NCBI RefSeq assembly: GCF_002813445.1
Contig: NZ_PHHD01000001.1
Span: 5,208,001-5,272,000, forward strand
Direction: 5' to 3'
DNA length: 64,000 nucleotides
From: Pseudomonas tolaasii NCPPB 2192
GTDB lineage: Bacteria > Pseudomonadota > Gammaproteobacteria > Pseudomonadales > Pseudomonadaceae
In this document: positions 43,115 to 52,121 of the stretch, piece by piece
Position numbering within the stretch: position 1 is the first letter of the stretch
How the letters are laid out: each line of letters opens with the position of its first letter
Position numbers and translations under genes: made by a program
Notes under the pieces: generated by a model
The model's input: only the letters and a program-made list of their open reading frames with translations
What the model was told of the DNA's origin: nothing
Database searches by the model: none

Positions 43115-43609
43115 TCACTCAGCCTCCGTCAAGGAAGCGGGTAACGCGCAACGGATGCCCGCTTCGTCCAACACCCAGTCCGCACGGTTCAATTGCTGAG
43201 AATTCACAGAAATGACCCTGCGCCACTGAACATTGGGCAGGTTTCGGTAAGCCGCCAGCACGCCTACGAACCGGGTATCAGGCTCCAGCCTCAGTTTGAG
43301 AACCTGTTGTTCTCCGGGGCGCAGTTCAATTTCCTCGCTGTTGATCCAATCCTTGGGCAATACCTGCTCCGCATGGGTATACAGGCTGAAGAAATCCGCG
43401 TTCTCAAAGGCAGCGGCATGTCGTAACTCGAACAAGCGCACCACCACGGGCGAAGGCCGGCCATGCAGGTCTGGGTTGACGCGCTCATGAGCCGTCAATT
43501 TCACGTCCAGCTTGGTCAACGTGGAAAATGGCGAGATCGCACTGCAGCCGGTCAACAAACCGACCAGAAACAGCGTGAGTACTAGGTTGGCTCGGTACAT
43601 GGACATCAT
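43115..43609 (-). CDS. tssJ: T6SS outer-membrane lipoprotein TssJ
   Basis: A 164-residue lipoprotein with signal sequence and lipobox LLTGC (Cys about 22). A beta-sandwich domain with LDVKLTAHERVNPDLHGRPSP and PVVVRLFEL, characteristic of the family, follows. It binds the periplasmic end of TssM. ATG 43609 overlaps the tagH stop (ATGA); further ATGs at 43606 and 43600 are possible. Confidence 0.94.
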   Translation of the reverse strand: MMSMYRANLVLTLFLVGLLTGCSAISPFSTLTKLDVKLTAHERVNPDLHGRPSPVVVRLFELRHAAAFENADFFSLYTHAEQVLPKDWINSEEIELRPGEQQVLKLRLEPDTRFVGVLAAYRNLPNVQWRRVISVNSQQLNRADWVLDEAGIRCALPASLTEAE

Positions 43610-44799
43610 CCTGGATAGTCGACGTGCAGCGTTGAAATCAGGCGCACCTGTTCTTCGTATGCCTTGGCGAAAGCCTCATCTGACGGGTGGCCCTTGCCGC
43701 GCCCCTGCGCAATGAGGCGTTGGTAGTACCGTTGATAGGCTCGCCAGCGCCCCCCGTCAGTGGAAAACCGAAACCTCTTTTCCGGTGTGTGAAAACACGC
43801 CAGCAGATGCCCCGGAGAGAAGACCGCCTGCGTACTGCGCACGGTGCTGCGACACGCGGCCAGCAATGCAACCTGGTGGGTCTGCAGATACCGATATGCC
43901 TGAGTAATGATCCGCTCCGCAGGCAATTGACTCGCGGCGGTCGCAGCGAGCATCGCTGACAATCCAGCCTCACTGCCCGCGTAGTCCTTCAAGGGGTTCC
44001 GGCTTGCGGGTTGAACGTCCGAAAGCGGCAGGTCGAGTTCGCTTTTCAGCTCGTCGCAGGTCCTCAGGCTGTGGTTCAACCCCTCAAACCCCAGGCGAAA
44101 CAGGCGCGCTACCTTGATTGCCAGGGCCTCTCTGTCAGACAGTTCATAGGTTTCGATGCGAATGCCAAGTGCTGCTCCGAACGCTGCCCAAAAGACATCG
44201 TCATCTGGCGTTGAAGCAAGGGACTGAACTGCAACGGGCTCTTGGACGGACTCTGCCCGGCGAGGCAAGACCAGGTGGTCCCTGTCGATCACGCTGTGTC
44301 CTGCACCAAGCCCCGACTCTGTGGGCGCCATGGCCAACGCCTCCAGCTCCGGCGAGGTCTCCCGATGTTGCCGTTCGAGATCGAGCGAACGTATGGGGTC
44401 CAACGTGCGGAAAGCATCGTCGGGGATCGATTCGGTGGCGGTGTGAAGTCGTGTGTCACCAGACCGTGCGGACTCAGTCAATCGCGCACTGACCCTCAAG
44501 GATCCCAACCGATACTCGTCGCCATTGCTGATCAACCGCGCCAGCCCTTTCTGCAGGCGCTCAGAACTGCCCACCACGTCGATGCCATTCGTGCTGATAT
44601 CCGTCAAAAAATATCGCCCCTCTCGGCAGGCGATCAGCCCGTGATGGCTGGAAAGCAGGCGACTGGAATCCGGAATGGTCCAATCACATCCGGCACCACG
44701 ACCAATGACCCCGCCGACTCCGTCAAACGTTTTACGCAGCAGCGGCTGGGGGCCCGTTTCGCCGGCACTGATTACCTCTAACTCAAGCTTCATACCCAA
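43606..44799 (-). CDS. tagH: T6SS FHA-domain protein TagH (Fha2-like)
   Basis: A 397-residue protein. The N-terminal FHA domain (about 20-105) has IGRGAGCDWTIPD, SSHHGLIA and STNGIDV, the phosphothreonine-binding loops. A linker of about 110 residues and the TagH C-terminal domain follow. FHA proteins bind the phosphorylated T6SS kinase or substrate and trigger assembly, which fits the kinase/phosphatase pair in this operon. ATG 44799 or 44793 may be the start. Confidence 0.92.
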   Translation of the reverse strand: MGMKLELEVISAGETGPQPLLRKTFDGVGGVIGRGAGCDWTIPDSSRLLSSHHGLIACREGRYFLTDISTNGIDVVGSSERLQKGLARLISNGDEYRLGSLRVSARLTESARSGDTRLHTATESIPDDAFRTLDPIRSLDLERQHRETSPELEALAMAPTESGLGAGHSVIDRDHLVLPRRAESVQEPVAVQSLASTPDDDVFWAAFGAALGIRIETYELSDREALAIKVARLFRLGFEGLNHSLRTCDELKSELDLPLSDVQPASRNPLKDYAGSEAGLSAMLAATAASQLPAERIITQAYRYLQTHQVALLAACRSTVRSTQAVFSPGHLLACFHTPEKRFRFSTDGGRWRAYQRYYQRLIAQGRGKGHPSDEAFAKAYEEQVRLISTLHVDYPG

Positions 44800-44808
44800 G
44801 CTCCCCGC

Positions 44809-44940
44809 TCACTGACCACGCACGGTCGACTGCGGCTCACCTAATCGGCGGTAGTCGGCATCGTCAAAGGCATAGTTGGCGCTGCAGCCACCCAACAAAC
44901 ACAACACAAGCACAACAGCTTTCCACGGATGATCAGGCAT
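44809..44940 (-). CDS. Tiny T6SS-cluster lipoprotein (OrfX-like)
   Basis: A 43-residue product with a signal peptide ending in the lipobox LLGGC (Cys about 20), leaving a mature lipopeptide of only about 24 residues (SANYAFDDADYRRLGEPQST...). It lies between the FHA gene and the sigma-54 activator gene, the position of the small orfX gene in P. aeruginosa HSI-II. It could assist the envelope complex; no function is established by sequence. Confidence 0.7.
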   Translation of the reverse strand: MPDHPWKAVVLVLCLLGGCSANYAFDDADYRRLGEPQSTVRGQ

Positions 44941-44992
44941 TAGGTTTCTCACTCGGTAATGTGACCGCCCGGATGGCGGCAGGCGATGCGAT

Positions 44993-46525
44993 TCAACGTT
45001 CGCCTTTGGCGTCGTCAAAAGGGATGTTCAAACGCGCCAGGCGATAGAGCAGCGTACGTCGGGCAACGCCCAGCTCACGGGCAGTACGGGTTCGATTGCC
45101 ACGGTTCTTGTGCAGGCAATCAATCAAGACCACGCGTTCGACGCGCTCCATGCGCTGGCGTAGCGTCGCTTCTGCCGCGGCAACTGGATTCGACGGGTGC
45201 GGAAGCGACAGGTGTGCAGGCAAAATCACATCGCCTTCACACATCAGCACTGCGCGCTCTACAAGGCATTTGAGCTCACGAACGTTGCCGGGAAAGTGAT
45301 GACTTGACAGTTGATCAAGCGCGCCCCCGGACCACTCGAGCGATGCCCTGCCCAGCGATGCGCAGGCCTTTTCCGTGAAATGCCGAGCCAGTTGCAACAC
45401 GTCGCCATCTCGTTCACGCAAAGCCGGAAGTTGAATGGGAAACTGAGCAAGACGGTAATAGAGATCTTCACGAAAACTGCCCTGCGCGACCATGGCCGAC
45501 AAGTCACGGTGCGTCGCGGCAATAATGCGAACGTCAACCTTATGGGCCGCACTGGCTCCCAGCGGCCTCACTTCGCTTTCCTGTAACACCCGCAATAACT
45601 TTGCTTGCAGTGACAGCGGCATATCGCCAATTTCATCCAGCAGCAACGTGCCGCCATCCGCGGCGTCGAACAGTCCCGTGTAGTTCCGTTCAGCCCCGGT
45701 GAAGGCCCCTTTGCGGTAACCGAACAGCTCGCTTTCCAGCAAACCCTCCGGGAATGCCGCACAGTTCTGTACGACAAAGGCCTTGCCGCTGCGCGGCCCG
45801 GACAGGTGAATGGCCCTGGCCACAACCTCTTTGCCGGTACCCGTTTCACCCTGCAACAGAACGGTGTAGGGGGTATGCAGGACCTTGGCGATCAGGTGGC
45901 AGGTTTCTTCAATCGCCGCACTGCTGCCTATCAAACCAAGACTCGGCGCTTTTCCTTCAGCGCGTGGCAACCGTTCGCACTGCACAGCAAGCTGCATGCA
46001 ACGCACCATGAGCAATTGATTCAGGGCAAAACTGCCCAACCGGCCCAGTGCAACCGTATGGTCTTGCAGCGCCGAAGGTCGCCGACTGGCGCACAGAAGA
46101 ACACCCGTGATCACCCTGCGTCGGTCGAACAGCGGCACTGTCAGCACTGAGCGCCAAGGTTTGCCTGCTGACGGCAGGAATCCAGCGTCATAAGGGCTGC
46201 ACGCAAGGTCGTCGATACATAAAGCAATCCGGCGTTCCAGGACATAACGCAGTAATTGCTGCTCTTTCAGGTCTTCGCCCGAGGACCGATGGGGCGACGA
46301 AAACAACGCTGGCAAATGCTGGGCAACCAGGCTCGGTCGAGCAGTGGTTTCATCAAGCAGATACAACTGGCTGAGCTCGCATCCACTCAGTTGCGCGGCG
46401 CTCACCACGCAAAGATTCGACAATGCAGTCTCGTCACTCGCCAGCCCGATACGTATGAAGCTATCGAGCAAGGTATCCGCATCGGCCAATGGGCCATTCG
46501 TTTGTGTAATCTGGAAATCGCTCAT
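44993..46525 (-). CDS. sfa2: Sigma-54-dependent activator of the T6SS (Sfa2-like)
   Basis: A 510-residue enhancer-binding protein. A GAF-type sensor domain spans about 15-175. The AAA+ domain has Walker A GETGTGKEVVARAIH (about 222), the sigma-54 contact loop GAFTGA (about 265) and LLLDEIGDMPLSLQAKLLRVL. A C-terminal Fis-type helix-turn-helix (NRTRTARELGVARRTLLYRLARL) ends it. There is no receiver domain, so the signal is a ligand or protein rather than a histidine kinase. Its start overlaps the clpV stop (TAATG). A sigma-54-like site upstream of hcp is a plausible target. Confidence 0.92.
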   Translation of the reverse strand: MSDFQITQTNGPLADADTLLDSFIRIGLASDETALSNLCVVSAAQLSGCELSQLYLLDETTARPSLVAQHLPALFSSPHRSSGEDLKEQQLLRYVLERRIALCIDDLACSPYDAGFLPSAGKPWRSVLTVPLFDRRRVITGVLLCASRRPSALQDHTVALGRLGSFALNQLLMVRCMQLAVQCERLPRAEGKAPSLGLIGSSAAIEETCHLIAKVLHTPYTVLLQGETGTGKEVVARAIHLSGPRSGKAFVVQNCAAFPEGLLESELFGYRKGAFTGAERNYTGLFDAADGGTLLLDEIGDMPLSLQAKLLRVLQESEVRPLGASAAHKVDVRIIAATHRDLSAMVAQGSFREDLYYRLAQFPIQLPALRERDGDVLQLARHFTEKACASLGRASLEWSGGALDQLSSHHFPGNVRELKCLVERAVLMCEGDVILPAHLSLPHPSNPVAAAEATLRQRMERVERVVLIDCLHKNRGNRTRTARELGVARRTLLYRLARLNIPFDDAKGER

Positions 46526-48957
46526 TAGCTGAACTCGCAGATCGGATGATCGCTGCCGTCCAGACAAGCATGGGCCTGAGACAGCGACTCACCGGTGGCC
46601 ATGGCAGCAAGAACCTGGTCGACCATCTGTGGCAATAAGTGCCGCTCGATCCATTGATCGATGTACCGCGCACCGCTGTCGCCATGGGCACAACGCTCGG
46701 TCATGTGGGTGACCAGTTCCGACGAGTAGGTAAATGCCAGTTTGCGTCGCAGCAGGCGCTCCCCCAGGCTTGCCAGCTTGAGTGCCGTAACGTCCTGCAG
46801 TACGGGGCCTGCAATCGGGTAATAGGGCACGACACGCATGCGAGCCAGCAAGGCCGGTTTGAAGTGCGCGCGCAACAGCGGATGGATGGCGTCCTGCAGC
46901 ACTTGGGCATCGGGGCGTTGGCCATCCGCGCACAGCTTGTTAATGCAGTCGCTACCCAGGTTGGAAGTCATCAGGAACAGTGTGTTGCGAAAGTCAATTT
47001 CCCGACCTTCGCCATCATTTGCGCGCCCCTTGTCGAAAACCTGGTAGAACAGGTTCAACACTTCAGGATCGGCTTTTTCGACTTCATCAAGCAGCACAAC
47101 CGAATAGGGCCGCTGACGCACAGCCTCTGTCAAAACCCCGCCCTCGCCGTAACCGACGTAGCCCGGTGGCGCACCTATCAGCCGGGACAGCGCGTGTTTC
47201 TCCTGGTACTCCGACATATTGATCGTCGTGATAAATCGCTCACCACCGTAGAGCAAATCCGCCAGGGCGAGGGCTGTTTCCGTCTTGCCCACACCGCTGG
47301 GGCCGACCAGCAAAAATACTCCCACGGGGGCATCGACCTTGTTCAGTCCGGCAGCCACTGCTCTCATGGCGCGGTCGAGTGCAATCACGGCCTGGTCTTG
47401 TCCCAGGATGCGTGCGCGCAAGGCGTCGGCAAAGCCAGAAATTTTCTCGTTGGGCTCAAGGGAAAGCTGCTCGACCGGTATCCCCGTCCACGCACTGACG
47501 ACTTGTGCTATCAACCGTGGACAGACTTCGAGCCTGGTTGATGCAGGCACGTGCTGGGCCAACTCCTGCTCCAGTAAGCCGCACTCGCGCTCGATAGCCT
47601 CAAGCCTCAGGCTCAAGGACTGCAGTACCTGTGCATCCGCGGGTAGCCGCGCTTCAAGGTCACGGCTTAACGCATGGTGCTGCCGGCTGACTTCAGCCTG
47701 CTCTGCACGCAGTTGCTGCAGGGTTTGCGCAGGCATCGCCGCGCGGGTACGCACTCGCGCGCACGCGGTATCCAAAACATCCACCGCCTTATCCGGCAAC
47801 TGACGCCCCACAAGGTAACGCGCGCTCAGGTGGGCTGCTGCGACGACGGCGTCGTCACGCACGTAGACACCGTGGCTTGCCTCATAGACAGGTACCAGCC
47901 CACGCAGAATGGACACGGCCTGCTCGACGCCGGGCTCCGTGACAAGCACCGGCTGGAATCGTCGCGCCAGCGCCGGGTCTTTTTCGATGTATTTTTTGTA
48001 TTCCGACCAGGTAGTCGCCGCGATGGTACGCAGCTCTCCCCTGGCCAGGGCCGGCTTGAGCAAATTGGCCGCGTCAGACCCTCCCGCCGGCCCTCCTGCT
48101 CCCACCAGGGTATGAGCTTCATCAATAAAAAGGATCACTGCTTGCGGCGCGGCGTTGACTTCATCAATCACACCTTTGAGGCGTCGTTCGAACTCTCCCT
48201 GAAGACTGGCGCCCGCCTGCAACAAACCCAGGTCCAAAATCAGTACGCGAACGGACTTGAGGGCGTCGGGCACGTGCCCTGCGGCAATTTTCAAGGCCAG
48301 GCCTTCGACTACCGCCGTCTTACCCACGCCCGCCTCCCCCACCAGAATCGGGTTGTTTTTGCGTCGGCGCACAAGAATGTCGATCAACTGACAAATCTCT
48401 TCATCACGACACAGGACAGGGTCAATCAAGCCGTCCCGGGCCTGACACGTCAGGTCGAAGGTGAACCGTTGCAACAACGATTGCGTAGCAACCGGCTGGA
48501 CATCAGGCGTGCGAATCACCAGAAAATCCCGCACGCGATCTGCATTCAGTCGACTCAAAAAACGGTAATAGCCGCTGCCTGCGTAAGTCGTTGGATGACG
48601 CAAGAGCGCCAGCAACAGAGCGCCGTGGTCAACCTGATGCCGCCGCAGTTCGACATGGGCAACCATCAGCGCCTGCTGCAGCCACTGCACCAATGCCTGG
48701 GCGAACACCGGGTTGCGTGTGGCGCTGTTCTCGCTTTTGGGCTGCAACACCCCATGCAGTTCACCAGTCGTTACGCCTGCATCCTCCAATGCACGGGTCA
48801 ACACGCCATCCGGGTGCTCAAGCAACGCCAACAGCAGATCTTCGACCAGCACTTCTCGACCTCCGCGCATGACGCAACGCTCGGAGGAGCGTTCAAGATC
48901 AACGCGCGCATCAACAGTCAGGTTGTTTATCAGTTGTTGCAGATCAACATTTATCAT
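46525..48957 (-). CDS. clpV: T6SS sheath-recycling ATPase ClpV (TssH)
   Basis: An 810-residue AAA+ disaggregase. The N-domain occupies about 1-150. The first ATPase module has GEAGVGKTAVVEG and ILFIDEAHTLVGAGG, with a short middle domain after it. The second has GPSGVGKTETALALADLL, MSEYQEKHALSRLIGAPPGYVGYGEGG and VVLLDEVEKADPEV. It disassembles contracted TssBC sheath. ATG 48957 is 9 bases from AGGGA; ATG 48963, overlapping the tssG stop, is the alternative. Confidence 0.95.
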   Translation of the reverse strand: MINVDLQQLINNLTVDARVDLERSSERCVMRGGREVLVEDLLLALLEHPDGVLTRALEDAGVTTGELHGVLQPKSENSATRNPVFAQALVQWLQQALMVAHVELRRHQVDHGALLLALLRHPTTYAGSGYYRFLSRLNADRVRDFLVIRTPDVQPVATQSLLQRFTFDLTCQARDGLIDPVLCRDEEICQLIDILVRRRKNNPILVGEAGVGKTAVVEGLALKIAAGHVPDALKSVRVLILDLGLLQAGASLQGEFERRLKGVIDEVNAAPQAVILFIDEAHTLVGAGGPAGGSDAANLLKPALARGELRTIAATTWSEYKKYIEKDPALARRFQPVLVTEPGVEQAVSILRGLVPVYEASHGVYVRDDAVVAAAHLSARYLVGRQLPDKAVDVLDTACARVRTRAAMPAQTLQQLRAEQAEVSRQHHALSRDLEARLPADAQVLQSLSLRLEAIERECGLLEQELAQHVPASTRLEVCPRLIAQVVSAWTGIPVEQLSLEPNEKISGFADALRARILGQDQAVIALDRAMRAVAAGLNKVDAPVGVFLLVGPSGVGKTETALALADLLYGGERFITTINMSEYQEKHALSRLIGAPPGYVGYGEGGVLTEAVRQRPYSVVLLDEVEKADPEVLNLFYQVFDKGRANDGEGREIDFRNTLFLMTSNLGSDCINKLCADGQRPDAQVLQDAIHPLLRAHFKPALLARMRVVPYYPIAGPVLQDVTALKLASLGERLLRRKLAFTYSSELVTHMTERCAHGDSGARYIDQWIERHLLPQMVDQVLAAMATGESLSQAHACLDGSDHPICEFS

Positions 48958-48962
48958 GGTCA

Positions 48963-49976
48963 TCAATCCCTAATGAAAACTGCTCCAAACGTGACGGCAC
49001 CGTCAGCCTGTTCATGCCCCAGCCAACTGGTCCAGCCAAGCTGGCAAACATTGCACGCACCTATGCGCAGCGCCCTGGCTTGCCCTTCAGCCAATACCAA
49101 CCGCACGTCGTACGCCAAAGGATCCCGCGCGGTTAAGCGCACCAGTGCACATAACGGCGGGTACCCCGTACCTGTTGGTAAAAACTCGTGTAAACGTTCC
49201 CAACTCAGCGAAAGCACATGCACCCTGAACTTCCCGCTGCGGTCATGAACGTGACGGCCCAGTACCAAATCCCTGCCAAGCTCACTGTTGGCGAACCCCA
49301 GGTCGTTGCGTTGCGAATGGACGATCTCCACGCTCCGCTCAACCCATTGTTCGATGAATATCGGCGGATGCTTGAAGTAATAACGCAGCACGGTCTCAAT
49401 TAACGCAGCCGAATGTGCTCGCAGACTCAGAAGCCCCAGGTAGGGCAAAAGACGCTTGCAATCCAGTTGCGCAGCAGCCCGAATGGCGGTACTGCCCAGC
49501 CCGATAAGCGCAAACATCTGACGAGAAAAATCATCGTCGGCTTGCAGGTGAAAACGAGCCTGATACCGATATTTGCGCCAGACAGGCAGCATCAGCCGCT
49601 GCAAACGGTGGTGAAACAGGTCGAGAAAATCGCGGGTCGCATTGCCGCCTGGCTGTTCGGTAAAAGCCTGCTCACCATAAAATGCGGGCAGTGGTGAACC
49701 CGCACCAAACAAGCCCAATACATTGAGGCGCAGGCGAGCACGCAGCTGTTCACCCTCCAGAAAAAATTCGACACGTTCAATATCGTGCGCTGCGAAACCC
49801 AATCCTGGATTGGCCTGGAACTCCAATTGGTCGTACAACGCGTCCTCATCCAGTAACGGATGAGCATCACGCAACCGTTCGATCACCTGCAGTACCGCCT
49901 GGAAAAGCGTGTACTCACGGATCACCCGGCACACTTCAGTCAAAGCAGGGGCTGCTGCCCCATCCGGCAAGGCCAT
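48963..49976 (-). CDS. tssG: T6SS baseplate protein TssG
   Basis: A 337-residue protein with the family patterns EYTLFQAVLQVIERL, IERVEFFLEGEQLRARLRLNVLGLFGAGSPLPAFY and LDLFHHRLQRLMLPVWRKYRYQ. It forms the baseplate wedge with TssE, TssF and TssK. The 37-base overlap with tssF implies translational coupling. Confidence 0.95.
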   Translation of the reverse strand: MALPDGAAAPALTEVCRVIREYTLFQAVLQVIERLRDAHPLLDEDALYDQLEFQANPGLGFAAHDIERVEFFLEGEQLRARLRLNVLGLFGAGSPLPAFYGEQAFTEQPGGNATRDFLDLFHHRLQRLMLPVWRKYRYQARFHLQADDDFSRQMFALIGLGSTAIRAAAQLDCKRLLPYLGLLSLRAHSAALIETVLRYYFKHPPIFIEQWVERSVEIVHSQRNDLGFANSELGRDLVLGRHVHDRSGKFRVHVLSLSWERLHEFLPTGTGYPPLCALVRLTARDPLAYDVRLVLAEGQARALRIGACNVCQLGWTSWLGHEQADGAVTFGAVFIRD

Positions 49977-51712
49977 AGGTACACGTCTCCCTGTGTGCTG
50001 GTGACTCGCAACTCGTGATAGGAATTGAGGCTGGCGTAAAGCGAGAAAAACTCATTGAGAACCGACGCGAACACGAACACATCGCCTTGGCCGAGAAACC
50101 CCTGCGGGTCAACGATCAGGTCAACACGCAAGCCGCGAACGGGCAAGCCACGGTGCAAACGGTCTACGGCTTCATGACTGATGGAACGCAAAGCGCCCAA
50201 CCTTGCCTGGCCGACCTTGTGCGCCTGTTGGTCGTGATAGCTCGGAAAGTCGTAGGTTTGGAGAATGACCTTCAAGGCATTGATGTCGGTCAGCGACAAG
50301 TAGTTGAGCGACATGTTGCTGATAAGCTTCCACAGGAAATCCTGATCCAGCGGTGGCGCGAAGCTTGACGTTGGCACGGTGATATTTCGAAATGTGAGTA
50401 ACTCGGGAGCCTGCTCACAGGGCTGGTTGATGTCCCCGATACGCAACTGGCGAGGCAGGTTGCTGTTGGTACACGTCAGCTCGATCGACAGTGTTTCCTG
50501 ATGCTGCCCCTTGTGGTCGCCAAAACCGATCCAGGTGTCGAGACCACTGTGCTGCAGCGATACGCGTTGACGGATGATGTATGACTGCGTGCTTTGGCCA
50601 TCATGCACAAAGGACTCAAAGGGCACATAAGCTTGATACCCCAACCCGCCCGGGCGCCACCCCGTGACGCTGTCCACGGAAAACACCGCCGCGTTACCCG
50701 ACGCATATTCGCCCGGAACCAACAGGTACTCGTCTTGTTTGCCATCCAGGCGAATAGGTACCGCATCATGCTTGAACAGGTTGACAATGGGTGTGCAGTA
50801 CAACTTCACATTGTCCAGAGTCAGGTGCCGCGCTTCGAAACGCTGAGTGCGCAGCTCAAAGCGCATTACCATGCCGTGCGCGCGCTTGAGGAGCGCTTCG
50901 GGAAGTGTGTGCAACACGTCCAGGCCCTCTACATCGACAAACAAGTATTTGTCGGGAAAGGCGAAGTATTCCTGCAGGTGGCGATAGCCTCTGAATGTAT
51001 TTTGCGGATAAGGAATCAGCGCCTGGTTCTCCGCAAACCCGACCGGCCGGACGTTGGCAGCCGACAGCCGCAATCCGGCTCGCTGCCCGTCGATTTCGTC
51101 GATTGGCATGCCATCGTGGTCCAGGAGCAGCAAGTGGATTGCGTCCAGATGCTGCAACAACCCAAGATACAATCCCTGGCTGGTATAGCGATCTCCGGAC
51201 AAGTGCAGCCGAAGGGCATCGAAAGCCAACTCACTGAAGTTACCTTCCGCACTCATGGCGAGACGCAAATCCAGGTGTGCACCCTCGCCCTGACGCAGAC
51301 TCTCTACGCCGGTCAGTTGCAGCGGCATGACATCAGTGGCGTAACAGGTCCGGAAACGGCAACGCTGCCCCCCTGCGCCCTCGCTTTCAATCGAAGTGTC
51401 ACGCGGAACCTGAACAGGGGGCCCTACGCGTTTAAGTGGGTCAAACTGCAGGATGCTGAACGACGGTAGCGGCTGCATGTAGTTGGGCCACAGCAGGTGC
51501 ATCAGGGAATGTGTCAACTCTGGCAGTTCGTCATCCAGTTTTTGACGCAAACGTCCGGTTAAAAAAGCGAATCCCTCCAACAGGCGCTCTACATCCGGAT
51601 CCTGGCCTGGATGTGCAAGAAACGGCGCCAGGGCCGGGTTACGTTCAGCAAACCGCCGACCGAGCTGACGCAGAGCGCTGAGTTCGCTCTGGAAATAGTG
51701 ATTAAACCCCAT
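49940..51712 (-). CDS. tssF: T6SS baseplate protein TssF
   Basis: A 590-residue protein beginning MGFNHYFQSELSALRQLGRR. It contains FAERNPALAPFLAHPGQDPDVERLLEGFAFL and LPELTHSLMHLLWPNYMQPLPS, the standard TssF N-terminal landmarks. ATG 51712 is preceded by GAGG 9 bases away and lies inside the 3' end of tssE; the longer frame would need a TTG. Confidence 0.95.
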   Translation of the reverse strand: MGFNHYFQSELSALRQLGRRFAERNPALAPFLAHPGQDPDVERLLEGFAFLTGRLRQKLDDELPELTHSLMHLLWPNYMQPLPSFSILQFDPLKRVGPPVQVPRDTSIESEGAGGQRCRFRTCYATDVMPLQLTGVESLRQGEGAHLDLRLAMSAEGNFSELAFDALRLHLSGDRYTSQGLYLGLLQHLDAIHLLLLDHDGMPIDEIDGQRAGLRLSAANVRPVGFAENQALIPYPQNTFRGYRHLQEYFAFPDKYLFVDVEGLDVLHTLPEALLKRAHGMVMRFELRTQRFEARHLTLDNVKLYCTPIVNLFKHDAVPIRLDGKQDEYLLVPGEYASGNAAVFSVDSVTGWRPGGLGYQAYVPFESFVHDGQSTQSYIIRQRVSLQHSGLDTWIGFGDHKGQHQETLSIELTCTNSNLPRQLRIGDINQPCEQAPELLTFRNITVPTSSFAPPLDQDFLWKLISNMSLNYLSLTDINALKVILQTYDFPSYHDQQAHKVGQARLGALRSISHEAVDRLHRGLPVRGLRVDLIVDPQGFLGQGDVFVFASVLNEFFSLYASLNSYHELRVTSTQGDVYLWPCRMGQQPLL

Positions 51713-52121
51713 CGGCACACACCTCAACCCGACCGGTGTCCATTAACCGTGCGCGGAACACAACGGATTGCAGAACACCGTCAACGATCAGCGCAGCATC
51801 GATTGTGAAAGACAGGGCCAAAGGGTCGTCGCCTCGCGGCAAAAGGTGGACACGCACATTCGCCAGCCTTGGCTCGTAAGCCTGGATAAAACGCTCAATT
51901 ACGATGCGCGACCGGGTCACGGATTCATGCAGGCTCAGCCGCATGTCATTAAGGTCGGGCAGTCCGTAGTCCGGCAATGTCTGGACGCTGCCCGCACGGG
52001 TGCCAAGCATTTTCGCCAGATGCGCTGCTACGGAGCTGACCCTGCACGTCCGGGACGACGTATCGCGATCAAGACGCTCGAAAAGGCTGGTGTTGTGGGA
52101 GTCCCCCTGGCCTGTTCTCAT
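51702..52121 (-). CDS. tssE: T6SS baseplate protein TssE (gp25-like)
   Basis: A 139-residue gp25-family protein. SLFERLDRD at the start, LLGTR-like LGTRAGSVQTLPDYGLPDLNDM in the middle and IERFIQAYEPRLANVRV towards the end are the family core. It seeds sheath polymerisation. Its start overlaps the tssC stop by 4 bases. Confidence 0.94.
   Translation of the reverse strand: MRTGQGDSHNTSLFERLDRDTSSRTCRVSSVAAHLAKMLGTRAGSVQTLPDYGLPDLNDMRLSLHESVTRSRIVIERFIQAYEPRLANVRVHLLPRGDDPLALSFTIDAALIVDGVLQSVVFRARLMDTGRVEVCADGV

Noticed and set aside
47674..49248. 524-codon plus-strand reading frame
   Set aside because: Mirror of clpV and tssG; no ribosome site or domain.
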